This document shows positions 32,194-41,135 of a DNA stretch of 64,000 bases, one piece after another. Numbering within the stretch: the first letter of the stretch is position 1; each line of letters begins with the position of its first letter. The notes under the pieces are model-generated. The model saw nothing but the letters and a program-made list of their open reading frames with translations, had not been told where the DNA came from and made no database searches. Source of the DNA: Pseudomonas sp. DG56-2 (GTDB lineage: Bacteria > Pseudomonadota > Gammaproteobacteria > Pseudomonadales > Pseudomonadaceae); contig NZ_CP032311.1 of NCBI RefSeq assembly GCF_004803755.1, positions 5,038,501 through 5,102,500 of the forward strand. The letters run 5' to 3'. Position numbers and translations under genes: made by a program.

Positions 32194-33054
32194 ATGAATC
32201 CGGCTACTTCTCCCGGCATTCTTGCCGGCCTGATCGGTGCAGGCATCCAGGCCTCACGTACCCCGGCACTGCATGAGCACGAAGGCCGTGCATCAGGTCT
32301 GAACTACCTGTATCGCCTGATCGACCTGGACAGCCTGAAGCTTGACAGCAGCGCCCTTGAACAGCTGCTCAGCGCCGCCGAATGCATGGGCTTTACCGGT
32401 TTGAACATCACCTTCCCTTGCAAGCAGGCAATCCTGCCGCTGCTCGACGAGTTGTCTGCAGAAGCCCGCGGCATTGGTGCGGTCAATACCGTGGTGCTCA
32501 AGGATGGCAAACGCATCGGCCACAACACTGACTGCCTGGGCTTTGCTGAAGGCTTCCGTCGAGGCCTGGCCGATGCTGCATGTGGCAACGTGGTGCAGAT
32601 GGGAGCCGGTGGCGCTGGCGCAGCGGTAGCCCATGCGCTACTGGCAGAAGGTGTCGAGCAGTTGTTCGTGTTTGACCTCGAGACAGCCCGAGCACAAGCG
32701 TTGGTGGACAACCTCAATGCGCATTTTCGCGGTGCCCGGGCACGCATCGGGCATGACTTGCCAAGCGTGTTGGGCGACGCTGATGGTCTGGTCAATACCA
32801 CGCCTCTGGGCATGGCCAAACTTCCGGGTACTCCTGTACCCAAAGCCCTGCTGCGACCTGAGTTGTGGATTGCGGAAATTATCTATTTCCCATTGCAAAC
32901 CGAGCTCTTGCGTGATGCCCGAGCCTTGGGTTGCCGCACCCTGGATGGGTCGAGCATGGCCGTATTTCAGGCGGTGAAAGCGTTTGAGCTGTTCAGCGGC
33001 TTGAAGCCGGATGCGGCGCGCATGCTGGAACACTTCAACAATATGGGAAGGTGA
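32194..33054 (+). CDS. shikimate/quinate dehydrogenase, NAD-type (QsuD/RifI2-like)
   Basis: A 286-residue AroE-fold protein from ATG 32194, behind GGAG. The catalytic Lys is in GLNITFPCKQ and Asp in GHNTDCLGF; the Rossmann motif GAGGAGAAV follows. Where AroE has NRT to hold the NADP phosphate, this protein has FDLETARAQ; the acidic residue favours NAD. That is the pattern of catabolic dehydrogenases rather than the biosynthetic AroE. Its neighbours are dehydroshikimate dehydratase and an MFS carrier, so it likely oxidises shikimate or quinate for growth. Confidence 0.82.
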   Translation: MNPATSPGILAGLIGAGIQASRTPALHEHEGRASGLNYLYRLIDLDSLKLDSSALEQLLSAAECMGFTGLNITFPCKQAILPLLDELSAEARGIGAVNTVVLKDGKRIGHNTDCLGFAEGFRRGLADAACGNVVQMGAGGAGAAVAHALLAEGVEQLFVFDLETARAQALVDNLNAHFRGARARIGHDLPSVLGDADGLVNTTPLGMAKLPGTPVPKALLRPELWIAEIIYFPLQTELLRDARALGCRTLDGSSMAVFQAVKAFELFSGLKPDAARMLEHFNNMGR

Positions 33055-33061
33055 GGTACAG

Positions 33062-33092
33062 CGCGGAGCAAGCCAGGTTGACCTGCTCCGCG
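33062..33092. terminator. hairpin between shikimate dehydrogenase and TetR genes
   Basis: CGCGGAGCA / TGCTCCGCG with a 13-base loop, between convergent stop codons. It lacks a T-run, so it may be a REP relative rather than a true terminator. Confidence 0.45.
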
Positions 33093-33103
33093 GTTGCAAA
33101 AGG

Positions 33104-33772
33104 TCAGGCCTGCAAAAACTTGAGCACTGCCTCGCAAATCATTTCGCGGTGCCGCGCCTTGAGCGTCGCATCTTCGAAATCGACCTGGAACATCTCGCCA
33201 AAGGTGTTGCGATTTGAAACGCGATAAAAGCAGAAAGAGTTGATCAGCAAGTGCACATCCAACGCCTCCAGGCCCTGGCGAAATACCCCCTCGGCAGCCC
33301 CGCGGCACAGTACTTCGTCAAGTGCCGCCAGTACGGTGCTGTTCATCGAGCGAATGGCCGATGAGCGCTTCACGTATTCGGCGTGATGCATATTTTCGTT
33401 GCAGACGATCCGCACAAAATCCACATTGCGGTCATGGTGATCAAAGGTGAACTCCACCAGGCGCCGGATGCCTTGACGCGGCTCCAGCTCAGCCAGGTGC
33501 AAGCTGCTCTCGGTATTGCGTATATCACCGTAGAGTTTCTCCAGCACCTCCACGTACAGCTGCTCCTTGCTGTTGAAGTAGTAATAGATCATGCGCTTGG
33601 ACGTTTGCGTGCGCTCGGCAATGGCATCGACCCGCGCCCCGGCGAGGCCCTCTTGGACAAACTCGCTGATAGCCGCCTGAAGGATATTCTCGCGGGTCTT
33701 TTCCGGATTGTTCTTGCGCCCCTTACGCGCCCCTGGTGTAGAGGCGGCGCAGAGTGCTGGAGTAGTTGTCAT
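33104..33772 (-). CDS. TetR-family regulator, probable controller of the dehydroshikimate genes
   Basis: A 222-residue protein. The N-terminal helix-turn-helix runs from TRENILQAAISEF through RTQTSKRMIYYYFNSKEQLY, and the C-terminal ligand domain has the TetR_C form. It lies 77 bases after quiC1 on the same strand and may share its transcript. A TetR-like operator sits in the quiC1/MFS promoter region, so self-linked control of this block is likely; the inducer would probably be shikimate, quinate or dehydroshikimate (inferred). Confidence 0.85.
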   Translation of the reverse strand: MTTTPALCAASTPGARKGRKNNPEKTRENILQAAISEFVQEGLAGARVDAIAERTQTSKRMIYYYFNSKEQLYVEVLEKLYGDIRNTESSLHLAELEPRQGIRRLVEFTFDHHDRNVDFVRIVCNENMHHAEYVKRSSAIRSMNSTVLAALDEVLCRGAAEGVFRQGLEALDVHLLINSFCFYRVSNRNTFGEMFQVDFEDATLKARHREMICEAVLKFLQA

Positions 33773-33849
33773 ACGGGACTCGTGGCCAACAATTAACCCG
33801 GCGATTATGAGCTGCAGGACTCAAGGAAGAAAGCCTGCAGCCCAACCCT

Positions 33850-35757
33850 CTACAAACGTGCTGGCGACTGCACGCCTGTGCGCGCCTTGGCCATCGCCGC
33901 CAGACGCACCGCAACATTGGCTGCGCCATAACCGCTGTAGCCATCGCGCCGCTGCAACACCTCAAAGAAGAAGCGCTCCTCGAACGGCTCGGTGTAGACG
34001 TGAAACAGCTCCCCGCCCTGGGCATCACGATCGTAAAGCACATTGTAGTAGGCCAGCTCGCTGAGAAACTCATCATCGAAGTCGAAGCGTGCAGCCAGGT
34101 CGTCGTAATAGTTGAGCGGAATGTCGAGCAAGGCCACGCCGGCCTCTTTGGCCTGTTTCACCGCTGCAAAGATGTCATCGCACTCGAACGCGATGTGGTG
34201 CACACCCGAGCCACGATAGTGGGATATCGCATGGGCAATCGCAGTATTGCGATTCTCCGAGATATTCAAGGGCAGGCGTATCGAACTGCAACGACTGCGC
34301 AAAGCACGGCTCTTGACCAGGCCATAGGGATCGGGCAACACCACTTCGTCATCGGCGGCGAAATCCAGCACGCTTTTATAAAACAGAGCCCAACTGTCCA
34401 GACCCTCAGCGGGCAATGCCAGGGCCATGTGATCGATGCGCTTGAGACCCAGGCCTTTGCCCGCGGCTTGCACGTGGCTGAAATCGGTATCGTAAATGGT
34501 TCGACCCTGCGCATCCTGATCGACCAGGTAGATCAGGCTACCATCTGGAGCACGTACAGCTGCCAGTTCACGCTCATTGGGGCCGACCAGACCACGATAA
34601 GGTTGGCCCTGGTAAGCAACCGCACGTGCCAAAGCCTGTGCACTGTCCTTGACCCGGATTGCGGTGGCACACAACGACGGACCATGGCTTTCGAAAAAGT
34701 TGTGCGCAAACGAATAGGGCTCGGCGTTGAGGATCAGATTGATATCGCCCTGGCGCAGCAAGCTGACATTCTTCGAACGGTGCGCACCAGCGCGCCTGAA
34801 CCCAAGACGCTGCAGCCAATTGCCAAGCTTGGCTCCGAGGGCATCATCCACCGCGAACTCAAGGAACTCGACGCCATCGTAGGCATCGGCCGCAGGGGGC
34901 GCGAACAACAGATCGTCGAGCGGCTGTCGAGCCTGCAGTTCAAGGCGCTGGCGAGTCTTTTCCTCAAGGTACAGCAGCGAACGCAAGCCATCGGCTGCAT
35001 TGGCCCGCGGCGGCGCGGCGCGAAAGCCATCGTTGAAGATTTCCAGCGACAAGGGCCCACGGTAGCCACTTGCCAGAATCGGTGCCAAAAAGCCTGCCAG
35101 ATCGAACTCACCCTGCCCCGGGAAACAGCGAAAATGGCGGCTCCACTCCAGCACGTCCATCGCCAGGATCGGCGCGTCGGCCATCTGCACGAAGAAAATC
35201 TTGTCCCCAGGCACCTGGGCGATCGCCGAAGGATCCCCCTTGAGCGACAAGGTATGAAAACTGTCGAGAATCATCCCCAGGCTTGGGTGATCCGCAGCCT
35301 GGACAATTTTCCAGACCTGCTGCCAGGTATTTACATGGCGCCCCCAGGCCAGCGCCTCGTAACCGATTCGCAGGCCGCGCGCACCTGCTCGTTCCGCCAG
35401 CAGACGCAGATCATCAACCAGCAACTGATGCTCGCCCGAAGAGTCGGCAGCGACATTGCTGCACACCAGCACCAGGTCGGTTTCCAGTTCCTGCATCAAG
35501 TCGAACTTGCGCTCGGCGCGATCCAGATTGCGCTCCAGGCGATTACGACGGCAGCCTTCAAAATCTCGAAACGGTTGGAACAGGCTGATGCTCAGACCCA
35601 GGTCGGCACAGCGCTGACGGATTTCTCGAGGGCTGCCGGCGTAGTACAGCAGGTCATTTTCAAAGATCTCGACACCATCGAAGCCCGCCGCGGCGATAGC
35701 TTCAAGTTTCTCTGGCAGGGTACCGCTCAAGGATACAGTGGCAATCGAACGCTGCAT
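33850..35757 (-). CDS. quiC1: 3-dehydroshikimate dehydratase fused to an HPPD-like domain (QuiC1)
   Basis: A 635-residue two-domain protein. ATG 35757 (MQRSIATVSLSGTLPEKL) is chosen because a much longer frame upstream has no family similarity and would run through the operator. Residues 1-280 form an AP-endonuclease-2-type TIM barrel (AGFDGVEIFEND, ILDSFHTL, FVQMADAP) that turns 3-dehydroshikimate into protocatechuate. Residues about 300-635 form a vicinal-oxygen-chelate fold like 4-hydroxyphenylpyruvate dioxygenase (RIDHMALALP, GVHHIAFECDD, FFFEVLQRRDGYSGYG). The product feeds PcaHG, encoded 3 kb away. Confidence 0.92.
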   Translation of the reverse strand: MQRSIATVSLSGTLPEKLEAIAAAGFDGVEIFENDLLYYAGSPREIRQRCADLGLSISLFQPFRDFEGCRRNRLERNLDRAERKFDLMQELETDLVLVCSNVAADSSGEHQLLVDDLRLLAERAGARGLRIGYEALAWGRHVNTWQQVWKIVQAADHPSLGMILDSFHTLSLKGDPSAIAQVPGDKIFFVQMADAPILAMDVLEWSRHFRCFPGQGEFDLAGFLAPILASGYRGPLSLEIFNDGFRAAPPRANAADGLRSLLYLEEKTRQRLELQARQPLDDLLFAPPAADAYDGVEFLEFAVDDALGAKLGNWLQRLGFRRAGAHRSKNVSLLRQGDINLILNAEPYSFAHNFFESHGPSLCATAIRVKDSAQALARAVAYQGQPYRGLVGPNERELAAVRAPDGSLIYLVDQDAQGRTIYDTDFSHVQAAGKGLGLKRIDHMALALPAEGLDSWALFYKSVLDFAADDEVVLPDPYGLVKSRALRSRCSSIRLPLNISENRNTAIAHAISHYRGSGVHHIAFECDDIFAAVKQAKEAGVALLDIPLNYYDDLAARFDFDDEFLSELAYYNVLYDRDAQGGELFHVYTEPFEERFFFEVLQRRDGYSGYGAANVAVRLAAMAKARTGVQSPARL

Positions 35758-35836
35758 TTTTATGGCTCCGATGGGCAGGCAAAACCCGGATATTGCGATT
35801 ATTGGAGCTGCGCATTTATTGCTCAACAAAAAAGGG

Positions 35837-35850
35837 ACTAACTGGTTAGT
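35837..35850. promoter_or_regulatory. TetR-type operator between quiC1 and the MFS gene
   Basis: ACTAAC-TG-GTTAGT, a 14-base sequence with perfect six-base arms. It lies in the divergent promoter region, 80 bases from quiC1 and 209 bases from the MFS start. Confidence 0.6.
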
Positions 35851-36058
35851 TTTGTGTTCGATTATCGCCCATAATAGCGATCCACGAATTGACCCGTTTT
35901 TGACCACAGGCGCACCATTTCGACACAGGGCAACGCGATCCACGGGCCAAAAGCTCATTGACGCTTGCCGTTTCAATCGACAGCCGGGCACCCCGGCGGC
36001 TTTGAGCATTGCGTCACCAGGCTTGACCCATAAACATAAAAATACGGGTAACCTTCCC

Positions 36059-37399
36059 ATGATTCATTCGCAAAGCACCCGCATAGCCCAGCCAATGGTC
36101 AGTACTGCGCACGCCGGTATCGGCGACAAAATTCGAGGTGCCATGGCGGTCGGCAAGACCCGTTGGTCCATGCTTGCCCTGGTATTTTTCGCCACAACCC
36201 TGAACTACATCGACCGCGCCGCCCTTGGCGTCATGCAGCCCATCCTGGCCAAAGAAATGAGCTGGACAGCGATGGACTACGCCAACATCAACTTCTGGTT
36301 TCAGGTCGGCTACGCCATTGGCTTTGTCCTTCAGGGACGCTTGATCGACCGCATCGGTGTCAAGCGTGTGTTCTTCTGCGCCGTGCTGCTCTGGAGCCTG
36401 GCCACCGGCGCCCATGGCCTGGCCACTTCAGCGGCAGGGTTCATGGTCTGCCGATTCATTCTTGGCTTGACCGAGGCGGCCAACTACCCCGCGTGCGTCA
36501 AAACCACGCGCTTGTGGTTCCCGGCAGGCGAGCGCGCAGTGGCCACTGGCATATTCAATGCCGGAACTAACGTGGGGGCGATGTTCACGCCAATGTTGCT
36601 GCCACTGGTTCTCACCGTATGGGGGTGGCAGGCCGCTTTTTTTGGCATGGCGGCGCTCGGTCTGGTCTGGGTGATTTTCTGGGGCTTGAAGTACTTCAAT
36701 CCGGAAGACCATCCAACCGTCAGCAAAGAAGAGCTGGCCTACGTGCAGAGTGAAGTTGAACCCGATCAGGCTCGTGTACCGTTCTCACGCATCCTGCGCA
36801 TGCGCGGCACCTGGGCATTCGCGCTGGCCTATTCGATGACAGCGCCAGTGTTCTGGTTCTATCTGTACTGGCTGCCGCCTTTTCTCAACCAGCAGTACAG
36901 CCTGGGAATCAACGTGACGCAGATGGGTATTCCACTGATCGTCATCTACATCAGCGCCGACTTCGGCAGCATCGGCGGCGGCATTCTCTCGTCGTTCCTG
37001 ATCGGCCGTGGCATGGCAGCGGTCAAGGCCCGACTGCTGTCGATGCTGTTGTTCGCCGTCACCATCATCGGCGTGATCTTTGCCGCAGGTGCCAGCAGCT
37101 TATGGGTAGCAGTGATGGCCATTGCCCTGGCTATTGCCGCACACCAGGCCTGGACTGCCAATATCTGGAGCCTGGTGATGGACTACACGCCCAAGCACAT
37201 GATGAGTACGGTATTCGGTTTTGGCGGGATGTGCGCCGCCATTGGCGGGATGTTCATGACCCAGTTGGTGGGCTATATCCTGACTACCACCAATAACAAT
37301 TACACGGTGCTGTTCACCCTGATCCCGGCCATGTACTTCCTTGCGTTGATCTGGATGTACCTGCTGGCACCACGCAAAGTGCCGAAAGTCGAAGCTTAA
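36059..37399 (+). CDS. MFS transporter of the anion:cation symporter group, probable quinate/shikimate or aromatic-acid carrier
   Basis: A 446-residue membrane protein with about 12 helices. Start at ATG 36059; MSMLALVFFATTLNYIDRAALGVMQP is the usual opening of the ACS (phthalate/glucarate) MFS group, and GRLIDRIGVKRVF the loop 2-3 motif. Being divergent from quiC1 and sharing its operator region, it probably imports the hydroaromatic substrate. The ribosome site is weak (GGTAACCTTCCC). The leader of about 200 bases is unusually long. Confidence 0.85.
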   Translation: MIHSQSTRIAQPMVSTAHAGIGDKIRGAMAVGKTRWSMLALVFFATTLNYIDRAALGVMQPILAKEMSWTAMDYANINFWFQVGYAIGFVLQGRLIDRIGVKRVFFCAVLLWSLATGAHGLATSAAGFMVCRFILGLTEAANYPACVKTTRLWFPAGERAVATGIFNAGTNVGAMFTPMLLPLVLTVWGWQAAFFGMAALGLVWVIFWGLKYFNPEDHPTVSKEELAYVQSEVEPDQARVPFSRILRMRGTWAFALAYSMTAPVFWFYLYWLPPFLNQQYSLGINVTQMGIPLIVIYISADFGSIGGGILSSFLIGRGMAAVKARLLSMLLFAVTIIGVIFAAGASSLWVAVMAIALAIAAHQAWTANIWSLVMDYTPKHMMSTVFGFGGMCAAIGGMFMTQLVGYILTTTNNNYTVLFTLIPAMYFLALIWMYLLAPRKVPKVEA

Positions 37400-38274
37400 C
37401 GACTGCGTTGCAACCAGGCTGCACCGAGTCCGCTCAAGCAGATCAAGGCAATACCAACCAGCCCGGCTATGTCCGGGCTGTGTCCGAACAGCACCAGACC
37501 GAGAATTCCAGCAAACACGATCTGGCAATAACTGAACGGCGCCAGCATGGCCGGTGGCGCATGTCGGAAAGCCTGGGTCAAAAACAGGTGCGCGGTCATC
37601 CCGAAAGTACCCAGTGCCACGGCCATCAACCCGTGAATCAGGCTCGGCGTCTGCCAAAACATCGGTACCACAGCGCTCATCACCAGCGTATTGAGCAAGC
37701 CGGTAAAGAAGTTGCTGGTGGTGGGGCTATCGATGCCGCTGAGTTTGCGGGTCAGCAATTGGTAGAAACAGAAACACAAGGCCGAACCAAAAGGCAGCAA
37801 CACCGCAGGTTTGAACAGTTCGCCGCCTGGATGAATGATCACCGTCACCCCGACGAAGCTCACCAACACTGCCACCCACTGCCCACGAGTGACCTTCTCG
37901 CCCAGCAAGGGTAGCGACAGCGCTGTCACCAGCAATGGCGCAAGGAAGTTGACCGCCGTGGCTTCGGCGAGCGGGATGTATTGCAAGGCGGTGGTAAACA
38001 ACAGGCTGGTGCCCAGCAGGCACAAGGCCCGCAGGGTCTGCAGGCCCGGCCGTTTGGTGCGCAACACGCGCAGCCCGGACTGCGGCAGAAAAATCACCAT
38101 CATCAGCAGGGTATGCACCAGGTAACGCGCCCACACCACCCACAGGATCGGATAAAACCCGGCCAGGTACTTGGACAATGCGTCGTGACTGGCAAACAGG
38201 AACGTTGCCAACACCACCAGCAAAATGCCCCGTAATGGCTGGCTGGTATCGGTGAGCGAGGTAGGACGGGGCAT
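37396..38274 (-). CDS. EamA/RhtA-type DMT-superfamily exporter
   Basis: A 292-residue membrane protein with ten predicted helices in two EamA repeats (first about 18-140, second about 155-285). Family members export amino acids or metabolites; the substrate is unknown. It converges on the MFS gene, with their stop codons overlapping by four bases. Confidence 0.85.
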   Translation of the reverse strand: MPRPTSLTDTSQPLRGILLVVLATFLFASHDALSKYLAGFYPILWVVWARYLVHTLLMMVIFLPQSGLRVLRTKRPGLQTLRALCLLGTSLLFTTALQYIPLAEATAVNFLAPLLVTALSLPLLGEKVTRGQWVAVLVSFVGVTVIIHPGGELFKPAVLLPFGSALCFCFYQLLTRKLSGIDSPTTSNFFTGLLNTLVMSAVVPMFWQTPSLIHGLMAVALGTFGMTAHLFLTQAFRHAPPAMLAPFSYCQIVFAGILGLVLFGHSPDIAGLVGIALICLSGLGAAWLQRSR

Positions 38275-38321
38275 TTGCTCGGCTCGCAGGATAGCGCTGC
38301 AACAGCAGCGGGCTGGACGGC

Positions 38322-38417
38322 TCAGTCTATAGGGTTATTTTGCATGGGCAACCCGCGTGGCTCGCTGGTGAGCCGCTCAAGAAGATTGAAGGCGCGTTGG
38401 ATCTGACTGCCAGCCAT
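38322..38417 (-). pseudogene. possible N-terminal remnant of an IclR-family regulator
   Basis: The minus strand reads MAGSQIQRAFNLLERLTSEPRGLPM, which resembles the first helix of IclR-type winged helix domains (xxSIQRAFxLLExLxxxPxGLxL). It stops six residues later with no further similarity. The 240-base gap between the EamA and pcaG genes has nothing else. Pca genes are often controlled by IclR regulators, which makes a decayed regulator plausible, but the match is short. Confidence 0.35.
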
Positions 38418-38518
38418 GGGTTCGATCCCTGGGATATGTACCGATGCCAAAGAGCCACGGCCAAGGCGCCGATAATGGCGGGGCGTCTCAAGTTGCCCCG
38501 CGACCAGGTCCACTCACC

Positions 38519-39124
38519 TTAGAAGTCGAAAAACACCGTCTCGCCTTCACCTTGAATGCGAATGTCGAAGCGATAGGCCAACTTGCCATCAACTTCACAA
38601 CGGGTCGCCACCAGTGTTTCGCGTCGTTGCGGTTGCTCGATCAGGTTGAGCACTGGGCACTGGCTGTTGGCCTGGGCCTCGTCATCGAAGTACAGGCGCG
38701 TTTGCAGATGGATGTTGATCCCCCTGGCGAACAGGCTGACATTGATATGTGGCGCCATGGGTACGCCTGCGCCATTGTTGACCACACCTGGCTTGACGGT
38801 ATGCAGGGTCCATTCACCCGCATCAAAGGTGGTGGCCGTACGGGCAAAGCTATTGAAGGGTTTCTCCAGATCGAAATCGCTGTGGTACTGGCCATTGTGA
38901 TCTGCCTGCCAGAACTCCAGGAATGAATCGCGCACCAAGTGGCCATTGCCGTCGTAGACGTTGCCGAACACCAGAATATGTTCACCGGGCGCATCCGGGC
39001 GTGCCATGCGGTTCCAGATTTCCTGATCACGACCCGGGTTACCGGCCGCTTCCAGGGCCAGACCAATGTGGACATACGGGCCAGCGGTCTGCGAAGGGGT
39101 TTCTGGCAGCAATTGAATGGGCAT
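38519..39124 (-). CDS. pcaG: protocatechuate 3,4-dioxygenase alpha subunit
   Basis: A 201-residue protein from ATG 39124, behind GAGGTG. It has the intradiol dioxygenase fold with ETPSQTAGPYVHIG at the N-terminus and PHINVSLFARGI near 130. It lacks the iron ligands, as alpha subunits do. With PcaH it cleaves protocatechuate to 3-carboxy-cis,cis-muconate, the first step of the beta-ketoadipate pathway. It starts 10 bases after pcaH. Confidence 0.95.
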   Translation of the reverse strand: MPIQLLPETPSQTAGPYVHIGLALEAAGNPGRDQEIWNRMARPDAPGEHILVFGNVYDGNGHLVRDSFLEFWQADHNGQYHSDFDLEKPFNSFARTATTFDAGEWTLHTVKPGVVNNGAGVPMAPHINVSLFARGINIHLQTRLYFDDEAQANSQCPVLNLIEQPQRRETLVATRCEVDGKLAYRFDIRIQGEGETVFFDF

Positions 39125-39134
39125 AGACACCTCC

Positions 39135-39854
39135 TCAGCAGTTTTCAAAATGGGTTTTGCGCTGGCCGCGCAAGACGATGTCAAAACGATAAGCCAGGCA
39201 ATCCATCGGGTTGCCGTTGCTCATGTCCAGGCGTGCGATCAGGCTCTGCACTGCTTCAGGGTTGGTGATCGATTTGACGATCGGGCACATCGGAATCAAT
39301 GGATCACCCTCGAAGTACAGCTGGGTGATCAAGCGCGTGGCAATCGACGGGCCGCTGATCGACACATGAATGTGCGCCGGGCGCCAGTCGTTTGGACCAT
39401 TGCGCCAGGGGTACGGACCCGGCTTGATAGTGCGGAAACTGTAATAGCCTTCGCTGTTGGTCAAGGCGCGGCCGACACCACCAAAATTGGGGTCCAGCGG
39501 TGCCAGATAGCGGTCGTTCTTGTGGCGGTAGCGGCCGCCGGCGTTGGCTTGCCAGATTTCTACCAAGGTGTGCGGAATCGGCTTTCCATACTGATCGCAG
39601 ACGCGGCCAGCAAGAATGATCCGCTCGCCAATCGGCAAACCGCCATTGTTGAAATTGAGCAGCAAGTCATGATCGTGCTGGCCAAACTTCAGATGGGAGA
39701 AATCCGGACCCGTGCTTTCGCTGATCGATTGGGGAATGCTCACCAGCGCCTGACGTGGCGAACGGGCAATGGAGGTTTTGTAGTCTGGGGTAAGGGCTTT
39801 TGGATGCCAGTTGCGATCACGGATAGCGAAGCGACTGTTGTCTTGCGCAGACAT
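39135..39854 (-). CDS. pcaH: protocatechuate 3,4-dioxygenase beta subunit
   Basis: A 239-residue protein, the catalytic subunit. The Fe(III) ligands are visible as Tyr in GGRYRHKND, Tyr in GPYPWRNG and two His in [16 protein letters not shown] precedes the ATG. A PcaQ-like box lies about 105 bases upstream. The other pca genes are not in the window. Confidence 0.96.
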   Translation of the reverse strand: MSAQDNSRFAIRDRNWHPKALTPDYKTSIARSPRQALVSIPQSISESTGPDFSHLKFGQHDHDLLLNFNNGGLPIGERIILAGRVCDQYGKPIPHTLVEIWQANAGGRYRHKNDRYLAPLDPNFGGVGRALTNSEGYYSFRTIKPGPYPWRNGPNDWRPAHIHVSISGPSIATRLITQLYFEGDPLIPMCPIVKSITNPEAVQSLIARLDMSNGNPMDCLAYRFDIVLRGQRKTHFENC

Positions 39855-39958
39855 GCCGTTCTCCTGTCTTGGAATTATTGGAGCGCCTGGTCGTGGCAGG
39901 CGAGCTTGCAGTTTCCGATAAGCAGGCTGTAGATAACATTGAAAAGAGTCCGGGCTAA

Positions 39959-39976
39959 CATAACCAAATGGTTATG
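39959..39976. promoter_or_regulatory. PcaQ-like operator upstream of pcaH
   Basis: CATAACC-AAAT-GGTTATG, an 18-base palindrome with perfect seven-base arms. It fits the ATAACC-N4-GGTTA(A/T) site of the LysR regulator PcaQ. It is also 79 bases before ypfJ on the other strand. Confidence 0.65.
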
Positions 39977-40054
39977 CTTAACGCAGGAACCTGACAGAGC
40001 AATGGCGGGTGAACTAATCTTTGAGCTCATGTTTCCAAGCGCAGGAGAGCACTC

Positions 40055-40936
40055 ATGCAATGGCGAAAAGGCAGGCGTAGCGACAATGTGGTCGATGCCC
40101 GTGGTGAGGGTGGCGGCGGCATGCGCTTCGGCGGTGGCAAGGGCCTGAGCATAGGCGCGATCCTGTTGATCGTCGGCATCGGCTGGGTTACCGGGCAGGA
40201 TCCTCTGCAGATCCTCGGCCAGTTGGCTGGGCAGATGGATCAGCAAAGCGCACCGGTCAGTACTGGCCCGGCCAAAGCTCCCCCTGCCAACGATGAACAA
40301 GCAGAATTCGTCGCCTCGATTCTGGGCGACACTGAAGACACCTGGCGGGCGATCTTCGCCCAGGCGGGTCGTCAATACAAAGACCCGACTCTGACCCTGT
40401 TCAGCGGCCAGATCAATTCGGCGTGCGGGTTCGCTTCGTCGGCTGTCGGTCCGTTCTATTGCCCGGCCGATCAAAAGGTCTATCTGGACATGAGTTTCTT
40501 CCGCGAAATGGAGCAGCGCTTCTCTGCTGCCGGTGATTTCGCCCAGGCTTATGTTATTGCCCATGAAGTCGGCCACCACGTGCAGACCCTGCTGGGTGTT
40601 TCGACCAAAGTCCAGGCCGCGCGCCAGCGGGGCGAACGTATGGAGGGCGATAACGGCCTGCTGGTTCGTCAGGAGTTACAGGCCGACTGCCTGGCCGGTG
40701 TCTGGGCCTACCAGGCGCAGCAACGTCTGAACTGGCTTGAGCCAGGTGACATCGAGGAAGCCTTGAACGCCGCCAACGCGATTGGTGATGATCGTCTGCA
40801 ACAACAAGGTCAGGGTCGGGTAGTACCGGACTCGTTCACTCACGGCACGTCCCAGCAGCGTGTACGCTGGTTTAAAACCGGATTCGCCAAGGGTGATATC
40901 AACCAGTGTGACACCTTCGCTGCCCGCGCCTTGTAG
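40055..40936 (+). CDS. ypfJ: YpfJ-family neutral zinc metallopeptidase
   Basis: A 293-residue protein. An N-terminal charged Gly-rich segment (MQWRKGRRSDNVVDARG) is followed by one membrane helix near 33-50, then a periplasmic domain with the zincin motif HEVGH at 170-174. CNSACG/YCPADQKVYLD is the family signature in altered form (INSACGFASSAVGPFYCPADQ). Substrates are unknown. AGGAGA precedes the ATG. Confidence 0.92.
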   Translation: MQWRKGRRSDNVVDARGEGGGGMRFGGGKGLSIGAILLIVGIGWVTGQDPLQILGQLAGQMDQQSAPVSTGPAKAPPANDEQAEFVASILGDTEDTWRAIFAQAGRQYKDPTLTLFSGQINSACGFASSAVGPFYCPADQKVYLDMSFFREMEQRFSAAGDFAQAYVIAHEVGHHVQTLLGVSTKVQAARQRGERMEGDNGLLVRQELQADCLAGVWAYQAQQRLNWLEPGDIEEALNAANAIGDDRLQQQGQGRVVPDSFTHGTSQQRVRWFKTGFAKGDINQCDTFAARAL

Positions 40937-41135
40937 CCCTCGCTTCTGTTGCCGCGGCAGTCTTTGGTCTGCCGCGGCAACACCTCGAAACGACCATTGA
41001 GCATATTTGCTGAAAAAGCGTTTCAGCTCCGGCGCAAGCCGCCGATAAACCCTGCTCAAAGCATCGACTGGCCTTCAAAAAGAACAACCTTCCAGCGATA
41101 TGGATCAAGAAGCACAACGTTCCTGGAGGGACTGT

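Noticed and set aside
34000..35841. A 613-codon plus-strand frame across quiC1
   Set aside because: Antisense shadow of a well-conserved two-domain enzyme.
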